Of a stretch of 64,000 nucleotides of DNA, positions 24,559 through 39,676 are shown one piece after another. Below the pieces are notes generated by a model. It did not search any database. It saw only the letters and a program-made list of their open reading frames with translations, and was not told where the DNA came from. Origin of the DNA: Petrosia ficiformis (lineage: Eukaryota > Porifera > Demospongiae > Haplosclerida > Petrosiidae). How positions within the stretch are numbered: position 1 is the first letter of the stretch; each line of letters opens with the position of its first letter. The stretch is from NCBI GenBank assembly GCA_947044365.1, contig OX345637.1, positions 5,380,501 to 5,444,500 on the forward strand, given 5' to 3'. The position numbers and the translations under genes were made by a program.

Positions 24559-26325
24559 TTTACAATAAATTGGCTGTGGAAAAGGTTTTTGCTATGTAAT
24601 GTGTAGGCAATTAGAACTCAGAATGGAGTGACCACCATGCTTACACACATAAAACACGACCATCTACATAAAAACTCACACAATCTATTAGGCTTCTTGG
24701 ATTGTGGGATTGACTCAGTTTCATCTTCTACATTTCTGGAGTTAGAACTTGAGCCAGAAGGAAGAAAGTATGATCGTAACTCGGATCGTATAAGTCAGCC
24801 ATTCCTAAACGCGTGTGCACACCCACTTATTTATTATTCATTATTAATTACAAAATGGAGGATAGAAGAAACGCGGTCGTCGTTTGACGGAGAGACGACC
24901 ACTGGCTTAGAAAATAAACAGCTATTGAAAGGGGTTTAGCTAAATCAATACTAGTACTTATATGTAATTATGTTTGTGTGTCTGTGTCTGTGTGTTGTGT
25001 TTGTATTTGTGTGTTTGTGTTTGTGTGTCTGTGTCTATGTGTATGTGTTTGTGTCTGTGTGTGCCGAGCAAAATCCAAGTCATACCTCCTCGCGGTGCTC
25101 AGTGGGAACAGCAGATTTATCTGCTGGCTAACATGACTGGTAATGATAGCAGTAGTAATTTTTCTCTCTCTAAAGCAACACTAACATGTATGTCCTGAAT
25201 ACTGAAGTGAGTATGCAGCACTATATGTACATGTATATTCATAATTACATACACATGTACTGTACATATAGGTAGATACTGAATGGACAAAATGACATCT
25301 TTTCTTTTCTTAGATGATATTTCAGAGTTGGAGACCTCCAAACAGAAAGTCACTACCCCTTATCCTACTAAACAACTCAAAATATGGTTATATAGAGTTA
25401 GCAACTTAGCATTGTGCAACTTACAAAGGCATCTACTAGCAGGAAAATATGAGATACACATCTGATGAATACAAGGTACATGTAAATACAATGTAAAAGA
25501 CCACACCCCTAATTAAAATTTGTTATTTTATATGTACATGTACATTTATGTTGACTGGATGTATGATAATTGATTTCATTATCCTAATCTAGTTAAATAA
25601 TCGTAATTAACGTAGTGTATAACAATAGATGTTTGGTTTTATTAGTTTTGGTTGTTTTAGTTGACCATAACTATATCTAAAACCCCTTTTGTTAGTATGG
25701 TGCTATGACTTTTAGTTAACTCAACTATAACTAAATTACAAGTATATATTGTAAAAATGTTACTGTAATTAACTCAACTGAAACAAGATATGTAGAGAAA
25801 AAAGCATCCCTATGACTGCTTTGTGATGTCCAGCATTCAGTAATCATGGCTAACTTTATCATGCCCAAAACACATCAGCCTATTATAGTTGATTATATAC
25901 TCTGTTTACCTTTTAAAGGACCTTATAGAACTTTAGGAATATATTGAATAGTTAGCTATTAGTTCCAGTTTCTACGTAAGCTACACAGCTTTCTTTCTGC
26001 TAGTCTGTAGAGCTTGAGTGCATGTTCTTTTACACGCCACGCCCATTAATTGACCGAGCCCTGGGAATGACGTAACTTCCTTAACTACATATACAATGCA
26101 TAATCACATATGTGGCCACAAACCTATACATGTACATGTATATATATATAGATATATCTAGACGAGTGTGACAAAGTGACATCTTTTCTTTTCTTGATGA
26201 TATTTCAGAGTTGGGGACCTCCTAAACCAATAGACAGAAAGTCACTACCCTATATCCTAGTAAAGATCGTTTACAGATATAATGGTCAAAATATGGAAAC
26301 TACTTATATATTTAGACAGGTGTGT

Positions 26326-26357
<32 letters not shown>

Positions 26358-28844
26358 TTTTGTGTATGTGTATATATGCAGGTACATGTATTTATGTACA
26401 TGTACATGTATCACAGTTTTTTATATATGTTTTAAAGCATGGGTCAGATTGGCTCAATAACGGTTAGTGGGTCAACCATTGGGAATACATCTTGAGCCAA
26501 TTAACAACAAGTTAATGCTGTTACTGACAATTAGTGATGCACCGATAATCAGATCGGTAATCGGTATCGGTCATTATCGGCCATTATTTTTAGTATCGGT
26601 ATCGGTTATTTATGAAAAATGTAACCAATATTGTAAAAAGTGTACCAATAATGTCATTTCAGGTGATTAAGGCACCATTAATTGCTTTTAGAATGCTCAT
26701 TTTCATTGAAAAAATCAGAATCCAGAAGGTAGATTTAATATATATGCTAAATAAGAAGCTCTTTGGGCTAAATAAGAAGCTCTTTGGGCCAATGGTGCAC
26801 CGTATGAGCATATCATAAATACTGATGTATATACATGTACATGTACATGTACATTTATATATACATGTACATGTACGTGCAGGGTTTCTTTTAGAGGGGG
26901 GGGGGTGGACAAAAGCTTTACTCAAGACAGAGAAGGACAAGGACAAAATTACGTATTTAAATTTTAGTCACTAAATGTAACATTTTTATCATTCTTAATC
27001 AAATATAATTTCAGAAGTATAATTGTTATTTAATAAAACTTTACTGGAATAAAATTAGATTGATTAACACAATGTGTAATTCATACTTAACACTTCAATT
27101 CAAATGTGTACAAATTTACACCTAAACTCTTCCCATGAAGTTATAGGATGGATTTGTATTTTTCAAATTCTGGACAGTTAGGAAATCATTAAAAGAAGCT
27201 GTTGGCAAATATCAATTTATGCAACCAAGTAACAATATGTTACATTATGTAATTCAGTTCACATAAATAAGTATTTTTAAATTGTTTCACGCATGTGCAA
27301 TTCAACTTTGCCACGTAGGCGAGGGTCCCGTCCCGACGGTGCTCATTGAGTTTGTATTAACTATTAATTACCCTTATGATATTAAACTATACACTACAGG
27401 TATACATTATTGAGTTACAGTCATGTATTAACCTTGTAACATTAAGCTATGCACTATAGTACATATAAAGTTGTCACATTTTAATTCTGAATGTGAACAA
27501 GACAAAAACACACACATTTCCCTTCCTACAGAGTGAAGTACGTCCTCATCTTCAAAATGATCCTGATAGTCCTATGTTGTTGAGGATCCAATAGCTGGTA
27601 TTCAATACAACCTGGCCAAGAAGATGTCTGTAAGTTTATGTAATTACGAAATATAATAGCTGAGATGTCCCCAGAAAATTATGGGCACATCTAAGCACAT
27701 ATAATACTCATACAAATAGCATGTCATGGCATGAGAAAGTCAGATTATATAAATGATGACACCACAAAGGTTCTCCACCTGCTATGTGGCTACATTCTTA
27801 CATAATTCATGAGGTTGCCCACAATCACAGCCTCTGGGTGTGTTATACATGTCTATCTGATCAATTCTCTCATACATGTGTATGTATGTAAGTATGTACA
27901 TGTATGTATGTATGTATTTTTGTATGTAGTATGTATGTACATGTATTTTAAAGCACTAAGGTATTTGGATTGAAATATTGGTTTCCTTAGCCAGTGAATA
28001 TTTGTAAACCAAGCCATTTTACTATTAGTCACATATTTATTAATGTAGCCTTAGTGTTTTTATTATCCATTCTGTGTTCTAAAAGTCTGGACATCCTGTT
28101 ACCATTTCTGTCACCAATTTATTGTAATATGGAATTTGTAACTTGCTAATGTACAGTTTATTCAACTTTGATTTTGTAAATTATTATAAATTATGTCCTC
28201 AGCTCACTTTAAATACATGACCCGTGCTCTTTTAAGGAATGATGAATATATAGTGAATGCACAGCACAAAGTTATGTAATATATAACATGGCTTCAAGGT
28301 GTGTATCAGCAATATCAGATCTGAACCCCGAGATAGCAGCCCGAGGCGAAGCCGAGGGCTGCTATCTCGGGGTGAAGGGCTGATATTGCTGATACACACT
28401 GGGAAGCCATTCTATATATAATATATTCTTTACTTAACATGTACATCAATGTTACCTAACATCTACTGCTCTACACCTCTCAATTTACAACTTGACTGAG
28501 CATGCTCAGACTGATGCAATCTATTATGAATATCATTATAGGTCTTATATCAGCCCTGTGGTTTCATATCCACCTGTGGTTGGGTGTATATCCTGTATAT
28601 AACACCTGTCTGTAAATTTGATGTGGGTGTTATCTATGGATGATATAAGCAGGTAACAATTTTGAAGGTCTTGTATCCAATGGTTTTCCTGTCTTTTGCA
28701 TAGTAGTGGGTCATTTGTTCACCACTTCCATGTCATGTATAGAACGGTTTGGCAAATTAAAATACACATGTATGTAGATAGATACTATCTACAAATATGC
28801 CAAACCACTCTATCAGAGTGTACGGTAGTACTCTCTATGTAGGG

Positions 28845-29264
28845 ATGGCACAGAAAAAAAATGGCCGCCCATACATTTTAATTGCAAGTGATGAGCTGAA
28901 ATCTCTGGTAATATATACACATAAGTTTCTATACACACATGCCTGTTCATATCTAGTGTTTTTATGACTACCAATACCTTCTAGATGGCCGAAGATTATC
29001 GTTAAGGTAGAGAACCGGCGAGTGGCAAAACTGGCAAAATCTTCATCATAATAATTATTATTATTAATATTATTATTTTCCAGACAAATCATTTTTTTGT
29101 TTGTTGAACTATCACGATGATTCTAGCACCATTCCTGTCGCATTTATAGTAAAATTCTGGTCGTAAAGTATCGAGACGATATCTTCAGATACTATGAAAG
29201 AAGAGTTCAAGACAGTCTCAACGACTACAAAGATTTGATCTGGAATTGGACGCCATTTTCCTAA
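28845..29264 (+). CDS. Possible small two-exon gene of unknown function, unit 2
   Basis: Second copy of the model at 11317-11736, exons 28845-28907 and 29127-29264. I saw no base differences between the two copies within the exons. The identical state does not help decide whether it is coding. Confidence 0.27.
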
Positions 29265-30538
29265 GTGGAATTTAATTACGCATGCGCATTTGTATACTCT
29301 TAACATGGAAGCTGAAAAGGTGGAAATGTTTGGCATTGTAATAACATTTGTGAGTTTGTGAGCAAATACTAATAATGAATATAATAATTATTAATATTAA
29401 AGCAATTGTATAATAATATTGTATACTATGATAAGCATTGGAATACTGAATGGTTGACACAGTGACTGACACTACTTCTTGTAGGACTGCAGACAGTGAT
29501 GTAAGTGAATAGAGAATATACATCATCTGTAAGTGAAAGAGAATGATAATCAATACATAAATACAAAAGACTGACCTTCATTGATGATCAAATTTTAATG
29601 CATTTTTGATTGCATGATTTCATAATGATATATAGTATTTCTGCAATCTACAAAAAAATATTCACATCGTTTAGAAAAAAAAACAATGAAAACAAGAATA
29701 ATAAAAAACATTTTCAATAAAAATGAAAGAAGATGTAGGGATGTCAAAACCCAAAAACCAAGCAAACAAGGTTGGGAAGCTAACTTAGGACCCAAAATTA
29801 AACAAACCACTTCCATATAACCCTACATAATTACAGCTCTTTGTATAGAGGTGTAAGTACTTATGTAGGGTTATATGGAAGTGGTTCGTTTAATTTTGGG
29901 TCCTATGTTAGCTTCCCAACCTTGTTTGCTTGGTTTTTGGGTTTTGACATCCCTACATCTTCTTTCATTTTTATTGAAAATGTTTTTTATTATTCTTGTA
30001 CAACACTGAAGTGGTGATTATTGGCCCATGACCTTCAAACTGGTTTCCCTACTGGGATTCACTAATTATCTTCCTTGTTAACACCTGATAAGGAATCTAA
30101 TTATCATACCTTATATTAGTTACCACTTTGTGGTGTGCATTTTTAATCTTTACCAGAAGTAGGACCTCAGGTTTAGAATCTTCAAATATGTAAACAACAA
30201 CAACAAAAAAACATTTTGTTTATTAGCTAGCAATATCAGGGTATTTCTAGAATATTATATTGTGATGTTATTGTGAAATTTGCACTACTAACATTAACAC
30301 AGTTTGAAGAATGTTTCAATGTGGTAAGTTTAACAAGCACATTCATGTGTACATGTAGTCATACTTACAAATTAAGCTAAGGGTCAATACATCCACAGAC
30401 TACACATTATATGTATGCCTTTTAAGGTCAACACATGAGGCCTTTTCAAGTGTTTAATAACCACAGCAGTACAGTATGGATGAGGGATGAAAGAGAGCCA
30501 GGAAAACATTGCATGTGCATGTGCAAACTTTGCCGTCA

Positions 30539-30579
<41 letters not shown>

Positions 30580-30975
30580 ACACACACACACACAGAACTT
30601 GTGTGTTCAGATACAAGAAGTATGATTGATATATAGGCATTGTCTTGTTCCCAAAGGATTGTATGATTATAAAAGATTAACAGGTGGTAGCTGTTAACTC
30701 TGTGTGCTCCAATAATGACACTTTTGTTTTCTGGTTATGGAAGTCTATTTTGCTACCAAGTAATACAAATATGTGAAGGATGCAAGTAAGAACAGTGGAG
30801 TTTGTAGTTACTACATGATGTTGGTTGTTTCTCCCCTGGAATCACTGATGGTGGAGCAAGTTTTTAATCGTTAGGAATGAATGTCTGCTGCCTTTTTTCT
30901 TGTCAATCATATTTCTCAGAAATGTACATAGTATCCAAGTATCCAGACACACATGTACATGTATGTACATGTATG

Positions 30976-31634
30976 ATATGTATGTATGTTATGTATGTAC
31001 ATGTATATGTATGTATGCATGTATGTTATGTATGTATGTATGTATGTATGTATGTATGTTATGTATGTATGTATGTATGTATGTATGTATGTTATGTATG
31101 TATGTATGTATGTATGTATGTATGTATGTATGTATGTGTGTTATGTATGTATGTATGTATGTTATGTACATGTATGTATGTTATGTATGTATGTTATGTA
31201 TGTATGTATGTATGTATGTATGTATATTATGTATGTATGTATGTATGTATGTATGTATGTATGTTATGTATGTATGTATGTATGTATGTATGTATGTGTG
31301 TTATGTATGTATGTATGTTATGTATGTATGTTATGTATGTATGTATGTATGTATGTTATGTATGTATGTATGTTATGTATGTATGTTATGTATGTATGTA
31401 TGTTATGTATGTATGTTATGTATGTATGTATGTTATGTATGTATGTTATGTATGTATGTATGTATGTATGTATGTATGTATGTATGTATGTATGTTATGT
31501 ATGTATGTTATGTATGTATGTATGTTATGTATGTATGTATGTTATGTATGTATGTTATGTATGTATGTATGTATGTATGTATGTTATGTATGTATGTATG
31601 TATGTATGTATGTATGTATGTATGTATGTATGCA
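30976..31634. repeat. (TATG)n array, unit 2
   Basis: Counterpart of 13436-13942, about 150 bp longer. The long open frames are artefacts of the repeat. Confidence 0.97.
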
Positions 31635-32474
31635 TGTTAATGGTAGTGTGTAGTAATTTTTAGGTAATAGTCTGTTGTGTTTCAGCATGGGAGGCAGATT
31701 ACTAAATGTGGCACACCACAAAGTAATCATAGGGATACTGTATGTCTTCCATCAATTATTATATTATGTGTTTTCTTTTCTCATAGTTTCCAAATCCACA
31801 TCTGTTTGTGTCAGGGGTGATACTTACATTAACGTAACCTAAATACCAACAAAAGGACCTCAGGTTGACATACAGAGGAGATACATGTCCAGGTTAGAGT
31901 TCTATTGTGTGCCCCTGTGTGTGACAAAATGACTACTTTTAGTTATAGTTGTAGTATGCCTGGTTTCTCAAACTTTTAGTTTAATTATAGTTTAGGTAAT
32001 TACTAAAAGGGTAAACAAATACAAAATACATGAAAGCCATTGGATACAAACTGGTTAGCCCACAGGGATGAACCTCAGAATGGATTCAGCTCAGCTGCTA
32101 ATTATCTTCCTTGTCAACACCTGATAAGGAATCTAATTATCAGTTACTGCTCTGCATTTTTAATCTTTTTGGTAGTAGCTAGCAATATCAGGGTATTTCT
32201 AGAATATTATATTGTGATGTTATTGTGCAATTTTCACTACTGCATGTACATTGTCAAAGGTATAGATGACTAGATGCATACAGTAATAGCCTTTATACAT
32301 TTGGACATCAGGGTTGGGGTTAAGCACTTCTTACTTAAGTTTCAAGCTAGCTTAATCAGAAATAAACGAGTGCTTTGAGTAAAAAGATTGGTTTAAGTTA
32401 TAGTGAAAGTACTGGTACTTACAGCATCTGAAACTTTTTAACAGCTTTAACCCTTTAATATATTACATATATAT

Positions 32475-32534
<60 letters not shown>

Positions 32535-35500
32535 TATATAATATGTAATTCATTGATGGATCTATGTGTAAAGTGACAGATAAAAATACTGACAGTTTGC
32601 TGTTCAGAAAGAGTTAGTTGATGAATTACGCCATAGCTTGCCTATCAATGGTTGCATTTTTGAAGTCCTTTAATATTTATCCACATTTCCATTATCAACC
32701 AATTTTCATTTTAGTTAAGATATTGCTGTGTACTTGTAGTTTTATAAAAGTCACAATGCCTTACTAAAAGGAGTTTAGTTATAGTTAACTAAAGCAACAC
32801 TAGTGTATATGTACGTATATGTAATTATGTAATAGTGTTTGTATTCGTGTGTCTGTGTTTGTGTGTTTGTGTTTGTGTGTCTGTGTGTGTGTCTGTGTCT
32901 GGTGCAGGCCATCTCTCTCTTTACAGACATACATGTACATGTATGCAGAATATGGATGCAGTGAGCCGAATTTGTGAATTATACATTTTAGCTACTTGTG
33001 TCTTGCTTCTCACATTGTCAGACAACGTCCTGTAAGAATGGCTGTTTCCACACCACAGCATATAATAAGTCTACAAAGAGAGTACTTTTAGTGATTTAAA
33101 TGTAATTCTCTAGCTAAAGTAAATTGAGTCACACATTTAATTGATAATAGTAAATTTGGTTAATAAACATGCCTATTAATGTTACATGCTGACCTTAGTA
33201 ATGCTTAATACATAGTTTACTTTGTGGTGGCCACATAACAGTGGGATTAAAGTTATTGATAACTATTAATTAACCTTATGGTATACATGTATACATGTAT
33301 AAGTTATTTAGTTACAGTATAATCTAGTATATACATGTATTAGTGCTGTAACAGATATCCGGATTATCTGAAATCCATTTTCATTATTAACATTCGGATT
33401 AAATATTTTGATCCATATATCCGTTCAATTTACTGAATGGTGTTTTCATCAAACTTTCATTGTAGTTAAATACTCAAATAATGACAATTATAAAATTTTA
33501 GTAGTTAAAAATAAATATTGTGAACCTGTTTTGCAATGTTTTTATAGCATTCCTGCACCTGGAACAGGTTTTTTTTTGGGTACATGTATGTACTGTACCT
33601 TGATTATACACTGTATGTCAATAGAAGGTCACCATTAATTAGTCATTAGTTTACTATGTAATTGGTGTGCAATGTGAGACAGTAATTACTGATAGTAGAA
33701 CTAAGGTAATTACTGTTACTGTATGGCGACATTTTATTGACATATACTACATGTATATTTACATTATTATTGGTAAGAGTATGTACATGTACCTGTACTT
33801 GTATATATTTTCTATTTATACATGTAGCTGAAACTGATTTCTCGTGATGGACAGCAGCCATCTACTAACAGTAGTAAGTTAATACTCATTTTACATTGTG
33901 TATATGTGATTGGCTCAGGGAATATCCGATTTATGGTTCAAAATCAAATGCTTAGCTCATTATTTAGTCATTTTGTACAAGAAGCATACTAAACTTGATA
34001 TCAAAGAGAAACAATGGTTGCTCTTTCAGGACTCAAAATTTACAATGTACATGAAAGCCTAGCATGCTAGCAATAGCACACACAAGCAGCCACAATGGCT
34101 TCATTAAACATTAGAGCAGCCACTATGGCTTAGAAAAATAAAAACCAGCATCATGGCTTAGAAAAATAATAATCAGCCACCATGGAATAAGCAGCCACAA
34201 TGGCTTAGATAATAAACAGCTACTGAAAGGGGTTTAGCTAAATCAATACTAGTACTTATATGTAATTATGTAATTGTGTTTGTGTTTGTGTGTCTGTGTG
34301 TCTGTGTTTGTGTGTCTGTGTGTCTGTGTTTGTGTGTCTGTGTGTCTGTGTCTATGTGTCTGTGTTTGTGTCTGTGTGTGCCGAGCAAAATCCATGTCAT
34401 ACCTCCTCGCGGTGCTCGGTGGGAACAGCAGATTTTTTATTTAATTATAGGAATATCATTGGTACTTAATATACAGTATCTAAACAATGCCTCTTCCATA
34501 CATTAGGAAAATCTTTGTGATATGCACCTCAAGTGCGAAATACTGTCAGGTTTTCCCCCATGCTCCATACATGGAATGGGTTTGTACACAACGTGTTAAT
34601 ATAAAATTTCTTATGTCAAAAATCAAAAGTTTAAAATAAAATATACGGTATTCGCAGGCAAATGTGGAATTATTGCAAAAATTTTGAGCAGGCAAAACGG
34701 TGTAGACAAACCTGGCATATTTCCACATGTGTAATTTTATATGCATATTTAACTTGATACCCATAATAATCAGATTGGTATTACTTGCTTTTTTGTATCA
34801 ATTCGAAACTTTTATACTTGTTTTGTAGTAGTGTAGATTATTGGGAATTTTTTTAATTGCCTTTATTTTTGTTTGTTTGTTGGTTTGTTTGTGCTATGCA
34901 AAGGGAAAATAACCACTTAATTATTTTGATATTCTATTTCCAAGGAAGCCAATATTTACATGTGTGCTAAAAGCTTGTGGTAAAGTGGTTTGTTTTGCCA
35001 CAGCCTCTGGGGTGATTATACACCTTATGATTTTGCTATTGTGCTAAGTTTAGTTCTAATTTCTAGCTGTAAACTACGAGTGCCCCACCTTGTAAGGATA
35101 GTCTTCACCTCTGGGTGTGTTATACAATATGTAATATACATGTAATTATTATGTTATATAATATATCAGCTGGACTTTCTCATGTTTGATCTAGGATAGG
35201 TGATGATAATAAATATTGGCTGTTCATGGAGTAGTTAATTTTACACAGATATCATGTCATGCATATCAACAGTTGCACTTTCAAACACTCACCTTGCTGC
35301 TTTCCTCCAACTAACATTTTAATATCTATGACATTTTTAGAAGGTCCTCTGTCTACGTAAGTTAAAAGTCTGTGTTGTGTAAAATGTAGAAGTTACAAAA
35401 GAAAACGTTCGGATTGTGCATTCGTGAATTAATTGGTGATTTTTAATTTGATGGTTTGAATCTAAAATCACCAAACCGTCAATTAAAAAACCGTGTCGAT

Positions 35501-37356
35501 AATATTTTCATGTACATGTATATGGTACATGTATGTGTAGGTTTACAATTTCCTTAGGTAAACCTTTACTCTAAATTTCACTTAACTTTGCACATGTATT
35601 CCATTTCATTCCAGTCTTTTAGGGTGGTAATTTTTGTCACTTTATTATTTGGGGGGGGGGCACTCTGCATGTGAACAATAGAGTCAGACTCAGAGGCTAC
35701 TACTTGAGTTGTCACTTCATATAAGGATAGTCCATAGAATACAATAATTTCGTGCTTGAGGGAGAACAAATACATAAGACGTTTACACATTGTTTTTAAT
35801 TGAATTACTAAATACTAACTACATGTATAACTATATGTAAATCAATCAGTATTACACCTAATCAACATTTAAGTTCTGAAAAAGAGCATCACTTAACAGT
35901 TAAACTTAGCGGTTTCATTAATTAGGAAAGTTAACGTATATCAAGGTTGTACTAGGGGGAGGGGTAGATGAAACTCCAATCAGTGTCTAGTCTTGCCAGC
36001 TTCTTGCTGCATACAATCTGGTTCAATTCTGTATCTTTTGGAAGCCACACCCACCCGGGGGTATAATTATTGGGCCTAAATGTTTTCACTGATAGTTTAT
36101 TTTCAGAAACAAACCTAAACACGCCCCACGGGTGGTGGAGGGGGCGGTGGGTGGGAAACAATGGCGGGGAAACTGTAGTTGCTCTCTGAGAAAGATCGGA
36201 GTTTGATAGTGTCTAGAAAGGTAAATTTTATGGTTTCAGTGAAAAGCTACAGAATTTTTATTATTCTTGTATATATATTATATATTATAATGAAAAGAAC
36301 TGTCACATGTATAATTATGTATGTATATACATGTGTTGTATGTATGTTGTCTACCTGCATTTACTATAGCACATTCTACTTAAAATCTGGAGGTGCTGAC
36401 TGTACTAGAAATGGTAAAGTTATATCTCTTCTGACTCATCTGAAACATAGAGTAAGTATTTCAGTTTTTCAGTCCAATTCTGAAAGCTCTAGTAGTATCT
36501 ATTACCAGTACCTCTGGATGTACTAGACATGGTACTACATAGAAACTTTTCATAATAATTATTATAATTATAACATACATTTTGCATCATTCTGCACAAT
36601 GTATTGTGAATTTGGGATACACTGTGCTGATGAGACCCAATAGGTCGAAACAATCTGATCAGTGTACATATAATTCAGATTGTCCACAGTTGCCCTTACA
36701 AAGTTATAACACACCTGATTGCATGAAATTTGATGGATACTGTGTGAATATCATTAGTATCATTTCAATACTAATTTAAACCCTCACACCTAGCAACTCC
36801 TACTAGCCATTTAAAAATTCAGGCCAGCTGCAATTTTATATGTCAATGTGGTGTGCCTGATAGGACATTCTTTGACCAAATTATCAATATAAAAATTGCG
36901 AATTGTGTGCAATTATCAATGTAGTGATCTACTTGGCCATGTATGGGTATAAGATATAAGGCTGTAGCATTGTCTATAATTAATTTTATTAATTAAATCC
37001 AAAAAATAAATAGTAATAATAAATATTAATTAATTAAATAAGGTGTGATAGAGCTGTGTACATATATCTCATTGGTCAATTACTCACATGATGATACTTC
37101 CGTTGCACGTTGACATATAAAGAGGTGTATACGTCGTAATAACCATGCGTTGTTATTGAAAAGGTTATTATTACTCGTCTCTTTCTGAATCTGTCAAGCA
37201 CTACCAGTCTGAGCAGTCTCTCTGAAGACTTTGGTTAGTTCCTTGTGTGTTATAGTTACTGTATAGAATCCTCAGTTTTCCAATTGTCTTATGCATGCGT
37301 ATTATAATCACTCTCTCTCTCTCTATCGTTAGTGGGTATCTCTACAACAGTATATA

Positions 37357-37823
37357 GTAACCTGGGGTAATTACGAACTAATTTTTCAATACGTTTGTTT
37401 GCACAAGTTAAAATAGCTATAGATTGTTATTTTTAGCAAATATAATAAGTATATAATATACTGCTGAAATCACCAATCTGCTCTTTGCAATGATGGGACT
37501 AACTTTTCATTCTCGTGGCGAACTGAGAATCTTTAGCTGCTAACTACAACTACTTCAACTCGGGGTAATTTCGAACTACCTGTAACGAAGCGTATAACCA
37601 CCAAAGTGCGATCGTGGCCCGTGGCTGTCACGCATCATTGAATAGCCCTAGCCCTGTTCTACATTGTGGTACCAGTTTCAAGTGATGTATGTATAAAGTA
37701 TTATATAACTATAACAACAAACACTTCATAATTAAACGGGATAAATTCCGAACTATTTGCAAAGATAATACATTATAGTATATATGTTCGATATTATCCC
37801 GATTCGAATTTACCCCAGGTTAC
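37357..37823. mobile_element. 467-bp MITE with TA target duplication, copy 3
   Basis: Same element at the same site as 19714-20180, so copies 2 and 3 share an ancestor that already carried the insertion. Confidence 0.9.
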
Positions 37824-38126
37824 TATATCCTCTCATAGTTACTTTATAGCTATTTTTTGGTTTCTAATTTGTTTTCTAATTTTCTTGTATATGCATATCA
37901 TAGTCTGTTTTACTATCTCTCTCAAACTCTCTCTCTCTCTCTCTCTCTCTCTTATATTCTAGTGGTATTGTGAATGTTAAAGTTATAAAACTGACTGGAA
38001 TCAAAATATTTGTACCTTCAACAAAATTAATAGCTGGAGAAGAGGTAAATATACATGTATACACATACATGTAATGTTGTATGTAATCTCTATATTTGTG
38101 TGTGTATGTAGATTGATGTACATATG

Positions 38127-38183
<57 letters not shown>

Positions 38184-38338
38184 CTAGTGGTATTGTGAAT
38201 GTTAAAGTTATAAAACTGACTGAAATCAAAATATTTGTACCTTCAACAAAATTAATAGCTGGAGAAGAGGTAAATTTGTGAAAGTGTCTCATAATACCTA
38301 CACGTACTCTAATTCCCTTGAAAATCATGTGCTTTTAC

Positions 38339-38644
38339 TAGGGCTGGGATGATTAATCGATTAATCGATTAATCAATCGATATTGAAAATTCTGTTGATT
38401 ATCGATTATAAGTCTGTGATATCGATTATGCTAATTATTCCAGAAGACATACTTTTCAAGTATGTGATGGCAAATAATGTACAATATGGAAGTGATAGGA
38501 AGCCTTTTTGATCATCAAATGGGAGGAGTTTCCTGTATTAATTGCCTTAATTGGCCTAATTACTTCCGCTGATTTTATTCGATTATCAATCGATTTGAAG
38601 TTAGTGATAATCGATTCCAGAATCTCAGGCGATTCCCAGCCCTA
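38339..38644. mobile_element. Non-autonomous hAT-type MITE, copy 3
   Basis: Copy of 3190-3495 in the third unit with the same GCTTTTAC duplication (38331-38338 and 38645-38652). Confidence 0.88.
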
Positions 38645-39676
38645 GCTTTTACACATGTGGTCTAGTAATTAACCTTAGGTGGGCGTTAGGTAATTAATAA
38701 TTAAAATTATTGCAAGACCACTATATATATACAGATGCTGTGTGGCTGTGTGTGTGTGATTGAAGCTAGCTGAATCACATGATCAGTTAAATGTATTTAC
38801 CATATAGTAATTAGTCTTGTTAAGGTGATTTCTTGTTAGTGCTGTCTTGGATTTACGCCATTTATGTTACTGCTAATGGCAAATATCAGAGATATATGCA
38901 GGGATTTCCTAAAGCCACTGGTATTAATCCGAAAAAACCAACAAAATTTATTATGACATTGTCTTCTTCACAAGTTCTTCAAAGGTTTATTAGGAAAACC
39001 AGGATAGACAAAATTGTAATACAAACTTAGTTGTTGATATACTTGTGCATCAACATGTCAAAGGAACAAATCAAACAAAAATATGTATAAACGTCTTGTC
39101 TATTGTCCCATAATCTTGTTGGGGTCTATCCTGAAAAGGTCCTGACAACACTAGAGTCTTTGCCTTTTCGTGTAGTCTGTATACTGGGTTCTGTAAAAGC
39201 AATGTGACACCAGTCTTTGTGCACACATTCTTTAGTGAAACTGAAATGTTCCTTCAAGTCCCATCATTATTATTATTATTATTGTTGTTGTGGTATAATA
39301 ATAACAATAATAAAATTATTATTAATGAGATGCTGAGCCACACTTTGCAATCAGTGTAATTGTAATACATCCATGGTAGGTGTGGTTGGAATTATTATTA
39401 AAATTAGTTCATTACTTTTTTCAAAAGCCCCCGGTTAAGAAACTGTAAGTGGTATATAGGCCCTAGGCAAAGTGAGAGGATACCGTATACGTGTAACAGC
39501 AACCTAATTGTTGCTGTCACGTGTGTGGTGACATCGCATTGCCCCTTCTTGTATATAACAGTATAAGGCTGTCGGCTGCAGTTCATAGTGTTCAAGAACT
39601 GCTATACATTTTTACTTGTTAATTTTGATTTACTCTGGCCCAGTTGTTAAGTTTTGATTTTGAATTGTTATAGTTC

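Larger units (their letters stand above)
17214..34854. repeat. Tandem unit, copy 2 (about 17.6 kb)
   Basis: Second direct copy of the unit. It differs from copy 1 by a 467-bp MITE at 19714-20180, shorter (CT)n tracts, a longer (TATG)n array (30976-31634), a shorter (AT)n array and few point changes. It contains the second CR gene (22061-23464). The non-coding content follows copy 1 throughout: the same palindromes, hAT MITE and candidate exons occur at an offset of about 17.2-17.65 kb. Confidence 0.95.
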